Assembly: GCA_031772625.1 (NCBI GenBank)
Contig: CM062804.1
Location: 1,017,022,514-1,017,086,513, forward strand
Reading direction: 5' to 3'
DNA length: 64,000 nucleotides
DNA from: Pinus tabuliformis
Lineage: Eukaryota; Streptophyta; Pinopsida; Pinales; Pinaceae
Shown here: piece by piece, positions 12,101-22,589 of the stretch
How positions within the stretch are numbered: the first letter of the stretch is position 1
Layout of the letters: the number at the start of each line of letters is the position of its first letter
Notes under the pieces: model-generated
The model's input: only the letters and a program-made list of their open reading frames with translations
Told to the model about the DNA's origin: nothing
Databases searched by the model: none
Translations under genes and position numbers: made by a program

Positions 12101-14001
12101 TTATCGAAAGGATGTTTCATCGCCCTGTAATTTATCTGCCCCAACTGAAAGGACGCTCCAATGCCCTGTGATTTATCAGCACCAACTGAAAGGACACCCA
12201 GATGCCCGGTGCAGACTATGGCCTGCCCTAGCACCAACCTAGCACCCTAAAGTATTCAGGCCAAAACCTGAAGGTGACTCCAATCACCTTGACGATTCGG
12301 CAGACCACATTTCACAATTTTTAGACTAGATCCCCCTGTGCTCTGAATCAATAGAAGATATTGTTGTACTTTGTAACCTGTCAAATCCTGGTAGCCACTG
12401 ATCATTGTACAAAATTGTCCAAACAAATCATTGCACTATGCTGCACAAACTGATCATTGTACTGCACATCAAACCCTGCTGCCAAATCAACTGACAACTG
12501 CACAAGCTAACTACTACTCATCAATGTACAAATTGCTACCACTGATCTCTGCACATCAGTGCATGTCACTGCTCACATAGGCCACTGTACATTACTAATG
12601 AATCATTGCACTGCACATGAATAGATGAGCGTTCATGTGCTCACAACACTGGCTACCAACATCACTGAATCAAGCACCCTGTACTGCTACAAATGCTAAA
12701 CCCGAAAGTATAATAATGGCATAAACTCAATAACAGTCTGATTCTCATATCTAGAAATTATCTCTATCAAACTCAGGAATTGGTGTACAATATTGATTTT
12801 CTTCAAATTTGGAGGCTGTTACAGTACCTGAAACTTCCTTTGAATGCTTGGTGGCTTTCTTCTTCAATTTTCCCATCTCTGTACTCTGAGATCCGCCTCC
12901 CAATTGTTAAGCTGCTATTGAAGGAACTGGCTCTAATACCAATTATTGGAAGCACTGAGAGGGGGGGTGAATCACTATTTCTTAGCAATCAACACTTTAT
13001 TAATCTTTTTCAAAGCATTAGTTAATCTTCAACAATATTATTATAATTCAGCGTCAAATAGCAAAACCAGTAAACAACACCATACAACAATGTAGAAAGA
13101 TAGAGACAGTACCTTTAGGTCAAAAACCACCGAACACTTCTTGGTAATTTTCTTCTCCCTTTTAAAAGAATATAATTACATCAAGTTTTCAGCTACAACT
13201 GAAGGAGATTCCAACCCCTTGATTTACAGGATACAACCTGTAGGATGCTATTACAACCTAATAACCTGTTGCAGCTAGAAGGACACCTCAATGCCTTGTA
13301 AGTCAAGCCACAACCTGATGAGTGCCCCAACACTATGTTTATCCACTGCTATTGAAAGGATGTTTCATTGCCCTGTAATTTATCTGCCCCAATTGAAAGG
13401 ACACTCCCCCTGTGATTTATAAGCACCAACAGAAAGGACACCCAGATGCCTTGTGCAGACTACGGCCTGCGCTAGCACTACCCTACCACCCTAAAGTGTT
13501 CTCAGGCCAAAACCTAAAGGTGACTCCAATCACCTTGAAGATTCAACAGACCATGTTTCACAATTTTTAGATTAGATCCCCCTGTGCTTTGAATCAATAT
13601 AAGATAGTTGAATAGAAGATATTGTTGTACTGTGTAACTTGTCAAATCCTGGTAGCCACTGATCATTGTTCAAAATTGTCCAAACAAATCACTGCACTAT
13701 GCTGCACAAATTCATCACTGTACTGAACATCAAACCCTGCTGCCAAATCAACTAACAATTGCACAAGCTAACTATTGCTCATAAATGTACAAATTTCTAC
13801 CATTGATCACTGCACATCACTGCATGCCACTGCTCACATAGGCCATTGTATATTACTAATGAATCATTGCACTACACATGAATAAATGAGCATTCATGTG
13901 CTCACAATACTGGTTACCAACATCACTGAATCAAGCACCCTGTACTGCTACAAATGCTAAACCCAAATGTATGATAATGGCATAAACTCAATAACAGTCT
14001 G
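9024..14001 (-). repeat. Four-fold tandem array of the family C LTR end / PBS / gag start
   Basis: Four head-to-tail units lie at 9024-10243, 10244-11485, 11486-12740 and 12741-14001 (1220, 1242, 1255 and 1261 bp). Each starts ATTCYCA just after CAGTCTG. Read on the minus strand, each holds about 1 kb of LTR 3' part, the LTR end, a PBS (9213-9224, 10433-10444, 11675-11686, 12930-12941) and the first 45 or so codons of gag (ATGs at 9159, 10379, 11621, 12876). Only unit 1 runs on into the full gag. The units differ by scattered substitutions and small indels, so the array is not very recent. A G-run of varying length lies next to each LTR end. Unequal exchange or replication slippage inside the 5' end of one element is the likely origin. 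Confidence 0.87.
9213..9224 (-). other. Primer-binding site of family C element (unit 1)
   Basis: On the minus strand TGGTATCAGAGC, a perfect initiator-Met tRNA 3'-end complement, lies two bases after the LTR end TTCCAACA. The copies in units 2-4 carry one or two changes (ACCAGAGC, ATCAAAGC, ATTAGAGC). Confidence 0.88.
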
Positions 14002-16281
14002 ACCATTGTACAACTTGTCAACAAATAGTTTTGCTTCTGCCCAACCTGTACCATAAACTCTGCATGTCAACCTTGTCACTGTTACTGTATCTGCTCAAGC
14101 ATCACAATCTTGTAATATTGCAACTGCTATCACTGTTTACTTGCGCCCACAAGCATAAACCTAGATACCACCCATCCGACCTATGCTCAAGTCCAAGTTG
14201 TATCCTTGACAGGCCTAGGATCATAGAATGTTGAAACGATATGCTGTAACAAAACCCTAACTGTTCATACAAGTGTTATCAACTACTGCTAATGCTTATG
14301 ATCTCAATGTTTTTCCTGATTGTTAATTTGGTTCAATAATGCTCTCAAAAATCATATTAAACCATATAGTAAACTAAGAATTCTACAAATTGCCCAATAT
14401 CTTTCAGTTCCCAATTTTGATCCAAAATAACCATATATGGCCGTATTAAACCAAAAAGGGAAATTAATTACTCTACAATATATGAATTTCTATCCTCCCT
14501 CCAAATATAACATCAATCACCAACCTTTGTAAACTATGCAACAAAATTGCATCCAATAAAGTATTTGAACGTGGGAGCCAATATAATATACTATAATTAT
14601 ACACCTTGCTCATCTAAGGTAAAGTTGGGATGGCCCATGCCCATGCCAATATATGAATCCAATATTATATTGACTTTAGGTAAGTTGGCAAATTAATATT
14701 TCAACCTCAAATCAATTGCATGGTGTGTGCAATTAAATCACTCAAAATGAGTCTGTGGGAGGCAATTGACATTAATCGCAATTCATCTCCGCAGTGAAGC
14801 CCAAAAATTGCTCAAAACGACTTCGTATGCATTATACAGGCCTAGAGCTTATAGTCAGCTACACTTCCTTCTGTCAGATACTGAACTGAGTGTGTATATA
14901 TATATATATATATATATATGCTTCCAAAGATATGTCACTGTGGATGAAGACAAATAGTAAACATAATTGCTCATGGTTTATGTTTCAATTCTAATCTTCA
15001 TGTTCTTTGTTGAACTGAATGCATACTACTTCAACCTTTCAAAAATCCTCCTTACTGTAAGGTCTTTATATTAGTAAATATGGTTACACGGAAGTATATC
15101 AATGAACCAGTCAATTTATACACTTTTGAAAGACTATATGATGCTCAGAACGAGACTTAGGGCTGGTGAGAAGTCTTTTGCGAAACAATACCCCACAAAT
15201 CCTTCCTGAAATGAAGTCACAGATGCGCAGAAGTTTAGTCAACAAGTCGTTTTCTTTTCAAAGCTTAAATTTGGTCTTGTACAGTCTCGGCCTTCCAGGA
15301 CGAAAGATTCTATATCAATCCACAGAGAGATAGCATATCAATCCTTCGCTGCTCTAGGATAACAAGTATGGAACTTCAATAAGACCGAATCTGGGCATTA
15401 ATAAGTGTTGAAAAATAGGCCTGCAACCTTGCCCTAACATAGGGCCGAATGCACTAGGACCAGGGTCCAGAACACAAATTTTCATCAACCAAAAGTATCC
15501 TTTCACTACTTCTCAAAAATTTCATCGTTAACTCCCATAGGCTGGAAAAAGGATTTCAAAGCTTAATCATTACTATAGATTTTTCATTTTTGGTATATTT
15601 AGGAGGATTACTCAATAGTTTTATATAGTTCTTCTAGACTCAAAGGGCTTCATAAAATTAGACGTTGGAGGGTTTTAGGCAATTCATAGTTTTAAATTAA
15701 AATTTAAAACCTTTAATTAGAATGGAATTAAAATAATATATAACTTTAATACTTAATTTAATAAAATTAAAGTTGTAATTAACATTTAATTTTAATAATG
15801 TTTCCCTTTTCTTTTAGTTTTAATTTTAATTATCCTTTGACCATGATATTAAACTTATTCAATTTCCCTTTAACCTTTGACCTGACCAAAGTGAAGCTGC
15901 CACATCACCACCTCATGGGGTTTTGACCCATTGACTAGGGTCTTCAACTTCAAACTTGAATATCTCTCAAACCGGGAGGCCTGTTGGGGCGTACCACATA
16001 CCACCGAAAAACTCTCAACGAGGACAATCCAATGACGTGGATCTCCAAAACAAACCTAATGACTTGCCACTTCAAAAACCCTCGACAAATTCAGGGTATG
16101 TCCTTAGTCCGGGGAACCCAAACCCTAGGACCTGGGTTTTCAACCATTCAACAGTCGAGTTGCCAACTTTATGTAGTATAGACAATTATAAGAAGCATTC
16201 ATTAACTATTTGACATCAATGGTTGGTGTTTCAATCAAAGTCAAACCCCAAGGTTGACATCAATGACAACACCATCCAACA
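14002..16281 (-). mobile_element. Family C element, 5' part of its 5' LTR
   Basis: The plus-strand end ACACCATCCAACA at 16281 is the reverse complement of the family C LTR start TGTTGGATGGTG at 4660. The block 15880-16281 matches 4660-5060 inverted. A TATA-like box on the minus strand lies at about 15618-15627, corresponding to the one at 5301. From TATA to LTR end this copy measures about 2.7 kb against about 1.4 kb in the solo LTR. Roughly 1.3 kb of extra sequence, somewhere in 14002-15560, is therefore a probable insertion of unknown type. No gene was seen. The open frames at 15956-16213 are LTR sequence. Confidence 0.72.
14895..14919. repeat. (TA)n microsatellite
   Basis: About 12 TA dinucleotides inside the expanded part of the family C LTR. 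Confidence 0.92.
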
Positions 16282-17300
16282 TTAGAATGCCTAAATGACT
16301 GAGCGTTAATGCTTCGAAAGAAAAGCGTTGACAACAATGCTTCAAAATAAGTGAAATGAGATAATGCTCAAGATAAATTGCACCAACAACTTCAATGGAA
16401 AAATTAGAGTGAAACTAGCTCAATGTCACTTCACAAGCTTTGAAATAAGAATTGCATAGAATCATGTACTTCACAAATTGCTTGCAAGTAAATGAACTAG
16501 ATGTGAATTTGCAAATTGCTTCAAGTAAAAGTGACTACAAGATGGTCTAAAAGATATCAACAATAATCAAAATGACATGTGAGCATAAGTTGACATAAAA
16601 TGATGAAGCATATACCCAAATAAATTATGAAACAAGTAAAGTAAACAAATCAATGCTTGCCAAATGAAAATGTAAAGTAGTTGTTTGTATGTTGTAACTT
16701 GAAAGCACATAAAATGAGTTGCTCAAAAGAAATGTCGCAAGTGTTGTAGCTTAAGCAACAATAAATTGCACAATACAAGAACTTGAGAAATGAAAATGGC
16801 AAACTAGACAAGCTCAACTTTGCAAATGAAAAGAAATGTGAGTGTTGTGTTAAGTCTAGAAATTAACCATGCATAAATTAGATTAGCAAGAGAAACATGC
16901 ATGCAAATGAACTAAACATGAGAGTTAGAATCTAAACCATGAAATCAATCCACCCACAAGAACAAGTCCTCCCTCTAAATGAGGAGGTGGCATACCATGG
17001 GAGAATTTCCCAAGTTCCCTCAACCAAAAATAACTTTTTATTAGAGCAATGTCACAATGAAGAAAACCCTTTTACATGTGGGAGAAGGGCTTCAATATTT
17101 GAGGATGCTTTCACAATAAAATTCAAACTCGAAGCACTAGAATCCTCTCTCTAGAAAATAGAGAACAAATTTTACAACAAGTGGAGGGATGCAAGGCGCC
17201 AATGATCTTCAAATGCAATCTAGAAATTTGTGACAGAATTCTGTCCCAACAATTGCAGCCACAAGTGACAAGGAAAAATGATACAAGAAGGAGAAGACAA
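16282..17300. other. Unassigned AT-rich sequence
   Basis: A-rich on the plus strand with many AAATGAA and AATTGC words. No LTR end, coding domain or RNA gene was recognised. It is the left flank of the complete family A element. The composition is like the reverse complement of 57400-58140, but I could not align the two with confidence. Confidence 0.5.
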
Positions 17301-18430
17301 TGTTGATTTTTGGTAGCATTGGATGTGCTCTGGCCATGAAAATTGGTGGAGAGGCTAAAGCACATGAGATCTCCAAGACCCAAAAATCGTTTGGGGAAAT
17401 TCCACCCGGATGGAGAGATATTAAAATAATTAATATTTTTAATGAGACCCTAAGTCTAAACTTAGGAAAATTAAAATATTAATGCGTATTAATATAATAT
17501 AGGTGAGAAAGTTCTAAATAACTAGGATCAAGCCAGATCTAATCTTAGTCATTGATTAGGGATTTAATCCCGACTGTTGAATCGTCAACAGGAAAAGTAT
17601 AAGAGGAGGCTTGAGGGTGAGTTGGAGACACACCAAGTTGATCAGTCAATTCGATTTTCTGGGGCAAGGTTTGCTGAGAAAACGAGTTAGTGATTTGTTG
17701 CAGCGAGGGGCAGTTCGACAGAAAGCCGAGAATACATAGAAGAGAGGCAAAGAGAGTGTAGGAGAGACAACACAGAGGCAACCTGGGCTGACGCAAAGAC
17801 AACCAGAGCTGATGCAGAGGCCTGGAGGGCCAGCGCTGAGGATGCAGGAGGCCGAGAAGCTGACGCAGGCAGAGGCAGAGGCTAACATTATTGGCGCTGG
17901 GCAGAAAGAGCTAAGCTGTGGTGTTTTCGTGGGGCAGACTGAGAGTTGAGAGGCAGACGCAGAGCCATAGAGGGTGATGCAATCCCTGGAGGGTGACGCA
18001 GTTCCAGAGAGAAGCTTGGAGCAGCTAAGGAACAGTCGAAGTCATTGTGGGGCTCATCATCCGGTTGTTGATCAGCTAGAATATTTGTCTCCGGACCAAG
18101 GTACTCCTGCCAAGGACAATCTCTGAAGGGTGAGCCATTTTTGACACCCTAGTTGTATTCAGAAAACTGCATAATAATAAAACCCTCATATCTGCTGCAC
18201 TGGTTTTCCCGCATTGGGCTTTTCCGGGAACGATTGTCCAAAAATAACGATGTCCCTTGTGTTGTCTCAGTTATTTCAATTGTTAATCTGTATATGTGTG
18301 AAGGTTGCATTTGTGTTTATTTCGGTATTTATATTAATAAATAACTTGTTAATGGAAAGAACAAGTAGGAGATAATAAACTAGATAATGCAATAGGGATT
18401 CCTGATGTGTCAGACTTAGGAATTTACACA
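17301..18430 (+). mobile_element. Family A element, 5' LTR
   Basis: 1,130 bp, from TGTTGATTTTTGG to TTTACACA, followed at once by the PBS. A TATA-like TATAAGA lies at about 17599. The transcribed part holds many GACGCAG/GAGGC words (17740-18000), and a TTTTTGG/CCAAAAATAA block lies near the end. It aligns along its whole length with the 3' LTR at 20433-21506, with scattered differences and indels, so the insertion is not recent. Confidence 0.88.
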
Positions 18431-18442
18431 TGGTATTAGAGC
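18431..18442 (+). other. Primer-binding site of family A element
   Basis: TGGTATTAGAGC directly abuts the 5' LTR and is one base from the initiator-Met tRNA complement. Confidence 0.88.
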
Positions 18443-19029
18443 AATTGCAGACCACAGGAGGACTGAAGACACGAACATAAATCTGAAAATTTGCAGCAGA
18501 AGTAGTTGTCCCGAGAGACAGTGCTATTCCAAAGCAGAAGCAGCAAGAGAAGAAGTGACGCAGAGCCTACGCATCATTTCGAGCCAAGGGAAGGGCCAGC
18601 GCAGAGGCGGAGAGAGGCAGAAGAGGCTCATGAAGAGCCACGTCATCTTGCTCAACCAAGTAGGATTGACACAGTTGGCTGGAGGAGCAGATTCACCCTT
18701 TGTTGGGATTGCGCAGAGCCTAAAAGGCTCAGTTTCTTCAGTTGTCGGGGCTTGGGGAGCTATGGGTAGATTGTGATTTGAGGAGCTGGTGGGACGTTGT
18801 TTCTGTCGATACAAAACAATGTCTAAGGAGACAGAACCAAGGTAGAGGGAATCACTACCTTGACGGATTTCTAGCCAAGGAATCCAGATCCGAGTTGCAA
18901 CTGCAAGGAGGATTGGAGAGGAGCGGTTCGACAGCTGGCCAGAGGATTTCCAGGAGGGAAATCAGGACTCAGAAGGAGATTTCTAAGAGAGGAGTCGAGA
19001 CTCAGAGGGAGTCCAGAAGAGGAGCTGAA
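18443..19029 (+). other. Family A 5' untranslated leader
   Basis: About 590 purine-rich bases (GGAGAGGAG, CAGAGGGAGTCC) between PBS and gag ATG. Its 3' half is recognisable in the copy at 31199-31440. It contains overlapping short open frames on both strands but no domain. It is the expected place for a packaging/dimerisation signal (inference). Confidence 0.6.
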
Positions 19030-19895
19030 ATGGCAATAAACGGACTGAGGGATCATGACAGGTTGGATGAAGCTTCCAACTTGTCATCTAGAAGGCCAGG
19101 ATCCTAGCAGTCCTGGATCGACATCGCATCAAGGAATTTACCTTGAAAGTAGTGGCTATCCCAATTGACCCAGCTGAGAATGAGAAGTATGGAGAGGCGA
19201 TGGCAAGGGCGAAGTGCATGATCCCTGGGGGGGTCAAAGATCATGTCATACCACATATTGCTGAGAAGAACACAATAAAGGAGATGTGGGACACCCTGAC
19301 CACCTTATACCAGGGCTCTTCCATGCAGCGGAAGATGCTATTGGAGAATCAGTTGAGATCATATCAGATGCATAAGGGGGAGCAGATAGATCCATTCCTT
19401 CTCAAGTTGCAGGAGATTTGCGACCAACTTACTTCCATGGGGTCTACACCGGATCTAGAGTTTATGGTCAGGACTGTCCTGAATGCAGTCTCCAAGGAGT
19501 GGGAGACATTTTTCCAAAGTATTTTGGGCAGGGCTACTCTTCCCGGTTGGGAGGAGATGTGGGCAGCTCTTCAACAGGAAGAGATCAGGAGGATGACCAA
19601 GGCAGGGAGTAGTGGTAAGGGAGTTCGAGTCAAGAAAGAGGAGGAGGATGCGACTTTAGAATCTGCGAGACACCAAGGGAAGAGGAAGAAGAAAGATATC
19701 TCCAAGGTAAAGTGCTTCAATTGTGGGCAGTTGGGTCATTATGCATCCCAGTGTCCCAAGAAGAAAGGCAAGGGAGAAGCTTCCGATTCAAAGGCAACTC
19801 CAGCTAAGGCGGAGAAAGAAGTCGAGACTGATGACGATTGTGCCATGAGTGCTCATGCACCTCTAGAGAAGAGGTGGGGTGACATCGAGTTGTAG
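19030..19895 (+). pseudogene. gag: Family A gag (Ty1/copia type), frameshifted
   Basis: Alignment with the copies at 31198, 36014 and 39009 puts the start at ATG 19030 (MAINGLRD..), giving 866 bases where 867 (289 codons) are expected. One T is missing near 19079 (where the other copies have NFVIWKA), and the tryptophan codon after it is TAG. From 19143 the frame is open for 250 codons to the stop at 19893-19895. The pattern is that of the UBN2-type copia GAG: KEMWDTLTTLYQGSS, then LLENQLRSYQM, LLKLQEICDQL, FFQSILGRATLPGWEEM. A CCHC zinc knuckle (CFNCGQLGHYASQC) follows at about 19723-19764, then an acidic/basic tail. Product: the particle-forming, RNA-binding GAG. The open 3' two thirds may simply be chance retention. 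No pol follows. Confidence 0.85.
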
Positions 19896-19909
19896 TCAGG
19901 AGGACTACA
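19891..19909 (+). other. Inverted repeat across the gag stop codon
   Basis: TGTAGTC (19891-19897), loop AGGAG, GACTACA (19903-19909). The gag stop TAG (19893-19895) lies in the left arm. The three other family A gag copies also have an inverted repeat exactly at their stop codon (30310-30328, 38135-38156, 35132-35141). Confidence 0.75.
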
Positions 19910-20420
19910 TGCTAGGGCAGGATCATTGAGGTGCCCAAACTCTTGGATCACATCCGTCTACGGGAGCCCTTAAAGATAGTAGCATGATGACAGGTGTCAG
20001 GTGGAGCAAAGTGTGGTGGAGTGGCAAGGCAGGGCTAGAGTGCAGAAGTTTGTAGAGGCGCAGCAGAGGTTGCAACAATGCGAGAGGCACATAAGTGTTT
20101 GCAACAACGCAGTGGCAGCAGAGGCAGCATAGGATAGCAGCAAAGGAAACTTCAGCATCACGAGGCTTCCAGATTGACTGGGATGTCAGTTACTTACTTC
20201 TCGGTAACTGAGTTGTAGTGCAGCAGTTAGCAGTGGCAGTGCTATGAGCAACATGTTGAGAGGGAGCTGCAGTGCAGTGGCAGTGACAGTGTCACGGGCA
20301 ACAGTACAGGAAGCAGCAGTGCAGGGGATGTGAGGAGGTAGGCCAAGCATCAACACAAGTACCGATGCGGAGGATCAATGTGATGGTTCTATGGTGAAGC
20401 ATTACTAGAGCACATTCCTC
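19910..20420 (+). other. Family A post-gag non-coding tail
   Basis: About 510 bases between gag and the PPT, rich in GCAGTGG, CAGCAG and TGCAACAA words and without any conserved open frame. It is recognisable in all family A copies (29759-30309, 34631-35131, 37574-38134 inverted), including the motif CTACGGGAGCCC at about 19958. Conservation without coding suggests a cis-acting RNA or DNA role (inference). Confidence 0.65.
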
Positions 20421-20432
20421 GCTAAGAGGGAG
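20421..20432 (+). other. Polypurine tract of family A element
   Basis: GCTAAGAGGGAG touches the 3' LTR start TGTTGATT. The same motif is next to the LTRs at 29743, 34615 and 37558 on the minus strand. Confidence 0.85.
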
Positions 20433-21506
20433 TGTTGATTTTTGGTAGCATCAGATGTGCTCTAGCCATGAAAATTGGTGGAGAGGCTAAGGCACATGAG
20501 ATCTCCAGGACCTAGAAATCCTTTGGGGAAATTCCACCCGGGTGGAGAGATATTAAAATAATTAATATTTTTAGTGAGAACCTAAGTCTAAACTTAGGAA
20601 AATTAAAATAGTAATGTGTATTAATATAATATGGGTGAGAAAGTTCTAAATAACGAGGATCAAGCTAGACCTAATCTTAGCTGTTGATTAGGGACTTAAT
20701 CTCGACCGTTGAATCGTCAACAAGAAAAGTATAAGAGGAGGCTTGAGGGTGAGTTGGAGACACACCAAGTTGATCAGTCAATTTGATTTTCTGGGGAAAG
20801 GTTTGCTGAGAAATCGAGTTAGTGATTTGTTGTAGCGAGGGGCAGTTCGGCACAAGGCCGAGAATACATAGCAAAGAGGCAGAGAGAATGCAGGAGAGAC
20901 AACACAAAGGCAACCTGGGTTGACGCAGAGGCTTGGAGGTCCAGCACTGAGGACGCAGGAGGCCGAGAAGCTGACGCTGGGCAAAAAGAACTGTGTTGTG
21001 GTGTTTTCGTGGGGAAGACTGAGAGTTGAGAGGCAAATGCAGAGCCATAGAGGGTGACGCAGTTCCAGAGAGAAGCTTGGAGCAGCTTTTTTTGTCCAGC
21101 TAAGGAACAATCAAAGTCAATGTGGGGCTCATCATTTGGTTGCTGATCAACCGGAATATTTGTCTCTGGACCAAGGTACTTCTGCCAAGGAAAATCTCTG
21201 AAGGGTGAGCCATTTCTGGCACCCTAGTTGTATTCAGAAAACTGCATAATAATAAAACCCTCATATCTGCTGCATGGGTTTTCTCGCATTGGGTTTTTCC
21301 CGAGGACGATTGTCCAAAAATAACGGTGTCCTTTGTGTTGTCTCATTTATTTCAGTTGTTGATCTGTATATGTGTGAAGGTTGCATTTGTGTTTATTTCG
21401 GTATTTATATTAATAAATAACTTGTTAATGGAAAGAACAAGTAGGAGATAATAAACTAGATAATGTAGTAGGGATTTCTGATGTGTTAGACTTAGAAATT
21501 TCCACA
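20433..21506 (+). mobile_element. Family A element, 3' LTR
   Basis: 1,074 bp from TGTTGATTTTTGG to TTTCCACA. It is colinear with the 5' LTR but lacks a GC-rich block of a few dozen bases present at about 17870-17930. The element ends here. Confidence 0.87.
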
Positions 21507-22589
21507 TGAAAGTCTCTTTCAAGTCCATGGCCAGCCAGTATGAATGGCAACCCTCAAGCAAAACTCAACCCTGCAAGAAAATGAGTGTCTCAAATGTTCT
21601 CAGCCTCACAATAAAAGCATCCAATTTCACGCCAAAGGTCCTGCAAGTAATGGTTAGAAGTTACAAGTGTTTGCTCCCTCAAACCTGCCACAAGAAAGAG
21701 TTAGCAAAGGCTGCAAAACAAATTACATGTTAGTGGACTACCACCAAAGGAATGAAGATATTTACAACTAATATACAAGAGACTAGGCCAACGAGTTGGA
21801 GTAAGACTCTTGTCTTCGCTTAGCCATCATCAAGCTCTTGATAGAAAAATTAAACCAATGAAAGCACAAGATATTTGAAATAGATGGTTTGAGTAGATAA
21901 AACTTGTCTACAAGCTAAGCCTAGGGTCCCTACAAGAAAACTCGAATGATGAGACTATAAGATTCAAAACAAATGAGAGTTCCCCCAAGAGCCCTGCTCA
22001 AGAGGGGATGGTTCCTCCTAAAACTTCCCCTCACGCTTGAACCTTGATCCAATAAAGATATTCCTTCTACAATACTCCAACAAAGATTAGCTCCATATAG
22101 ATTTAGAAATAAACAATGATAAAGGAGTTCTAGAGATTTATTTGAAATCAACTAGAACATTCTATATCTAGAGCAAATTCTTAAATCAAATGCCAATGCA
22201 AGGTAGCTCTACATCAACACATTTCTTAAAAGCATATGGAAGAAACTAACGTAATAGCACAAGTATAAAGAAATAAGAGCATTGATCAATAAATCACACC
22301 ATACTCAAGCAGGAACAACATCCCATAAGTGAAACCCCAAACTCTTTATTGCATTGATGAATGAAAGTATAAAAAGGAGCAAAGCTTTTGCAAGCACAAT
22401 AGCTCCTATCAAGTGTACAAAATGAGAGCTCAAAGCTCATATAAATAGGAAGATGGGCGCCAATCACAATGATGAATGGTGGCAATCCCAATGAGAGAGG
22501 CCCATGCAAATTGAATCCCAAGTGGTAGCTTGAAATCTCCAAGAAGGTCCAAGCATTCATTGATGAGGAACTTGTGGTGGATGAGGAAT
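21507..22589. other. Unassigned sequence
   Basis: Right flank of the complete family A element. I see no coding domain, LTR terminus or RNA gene. It may be the continuation of 16282-17300, or of repeat E that starts to its right. The short open frames on both strands have no recognised content. Confidence 0.45.

Larger units (their letters stand above)
17301..21506 (+). mobile_element. Complete family A element (gag-only, TR-GAG-like)
   Basis: A 4,206-bp element with two LTRs, a PBS, a broken gag, a non-coding tail and a PPT, in that order, and no protease, integrase or reverse transcriptase. Only 2,002 bases separate the LTRs and gag takes 866 of them, so there is no room for pol. The same layout recurs at 33490-41732 and 36434-40559, which shows that it is the family structure and not a private deletion. 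Such elements must use enzymes from an autonomous Ty1/copia partner. No clear 5-bp target duplication is present (GACAA left, TGAAA right). Confidence 0.87.

Noticed and set aside
9024..14001. Repeat array considered as CRISPR or as a satellite centromere array
   Set aside because: Units are 1.2 kb and contain LTR, PBS and gag start sequence; there are only four copies and the layout is retroelement-derived.
14766..14957. Open frame across (TA)n
   Set aside because: The frame depends on the microsatellite (YIYIYIYI translation); no gene evidence.
17296..21511. Target-site duplication for the complete plus-strand family A element
   Set aside because: The flanks GACAA and TGAAA do not match, so none was called; decay, or recombination between two elements, is possible.
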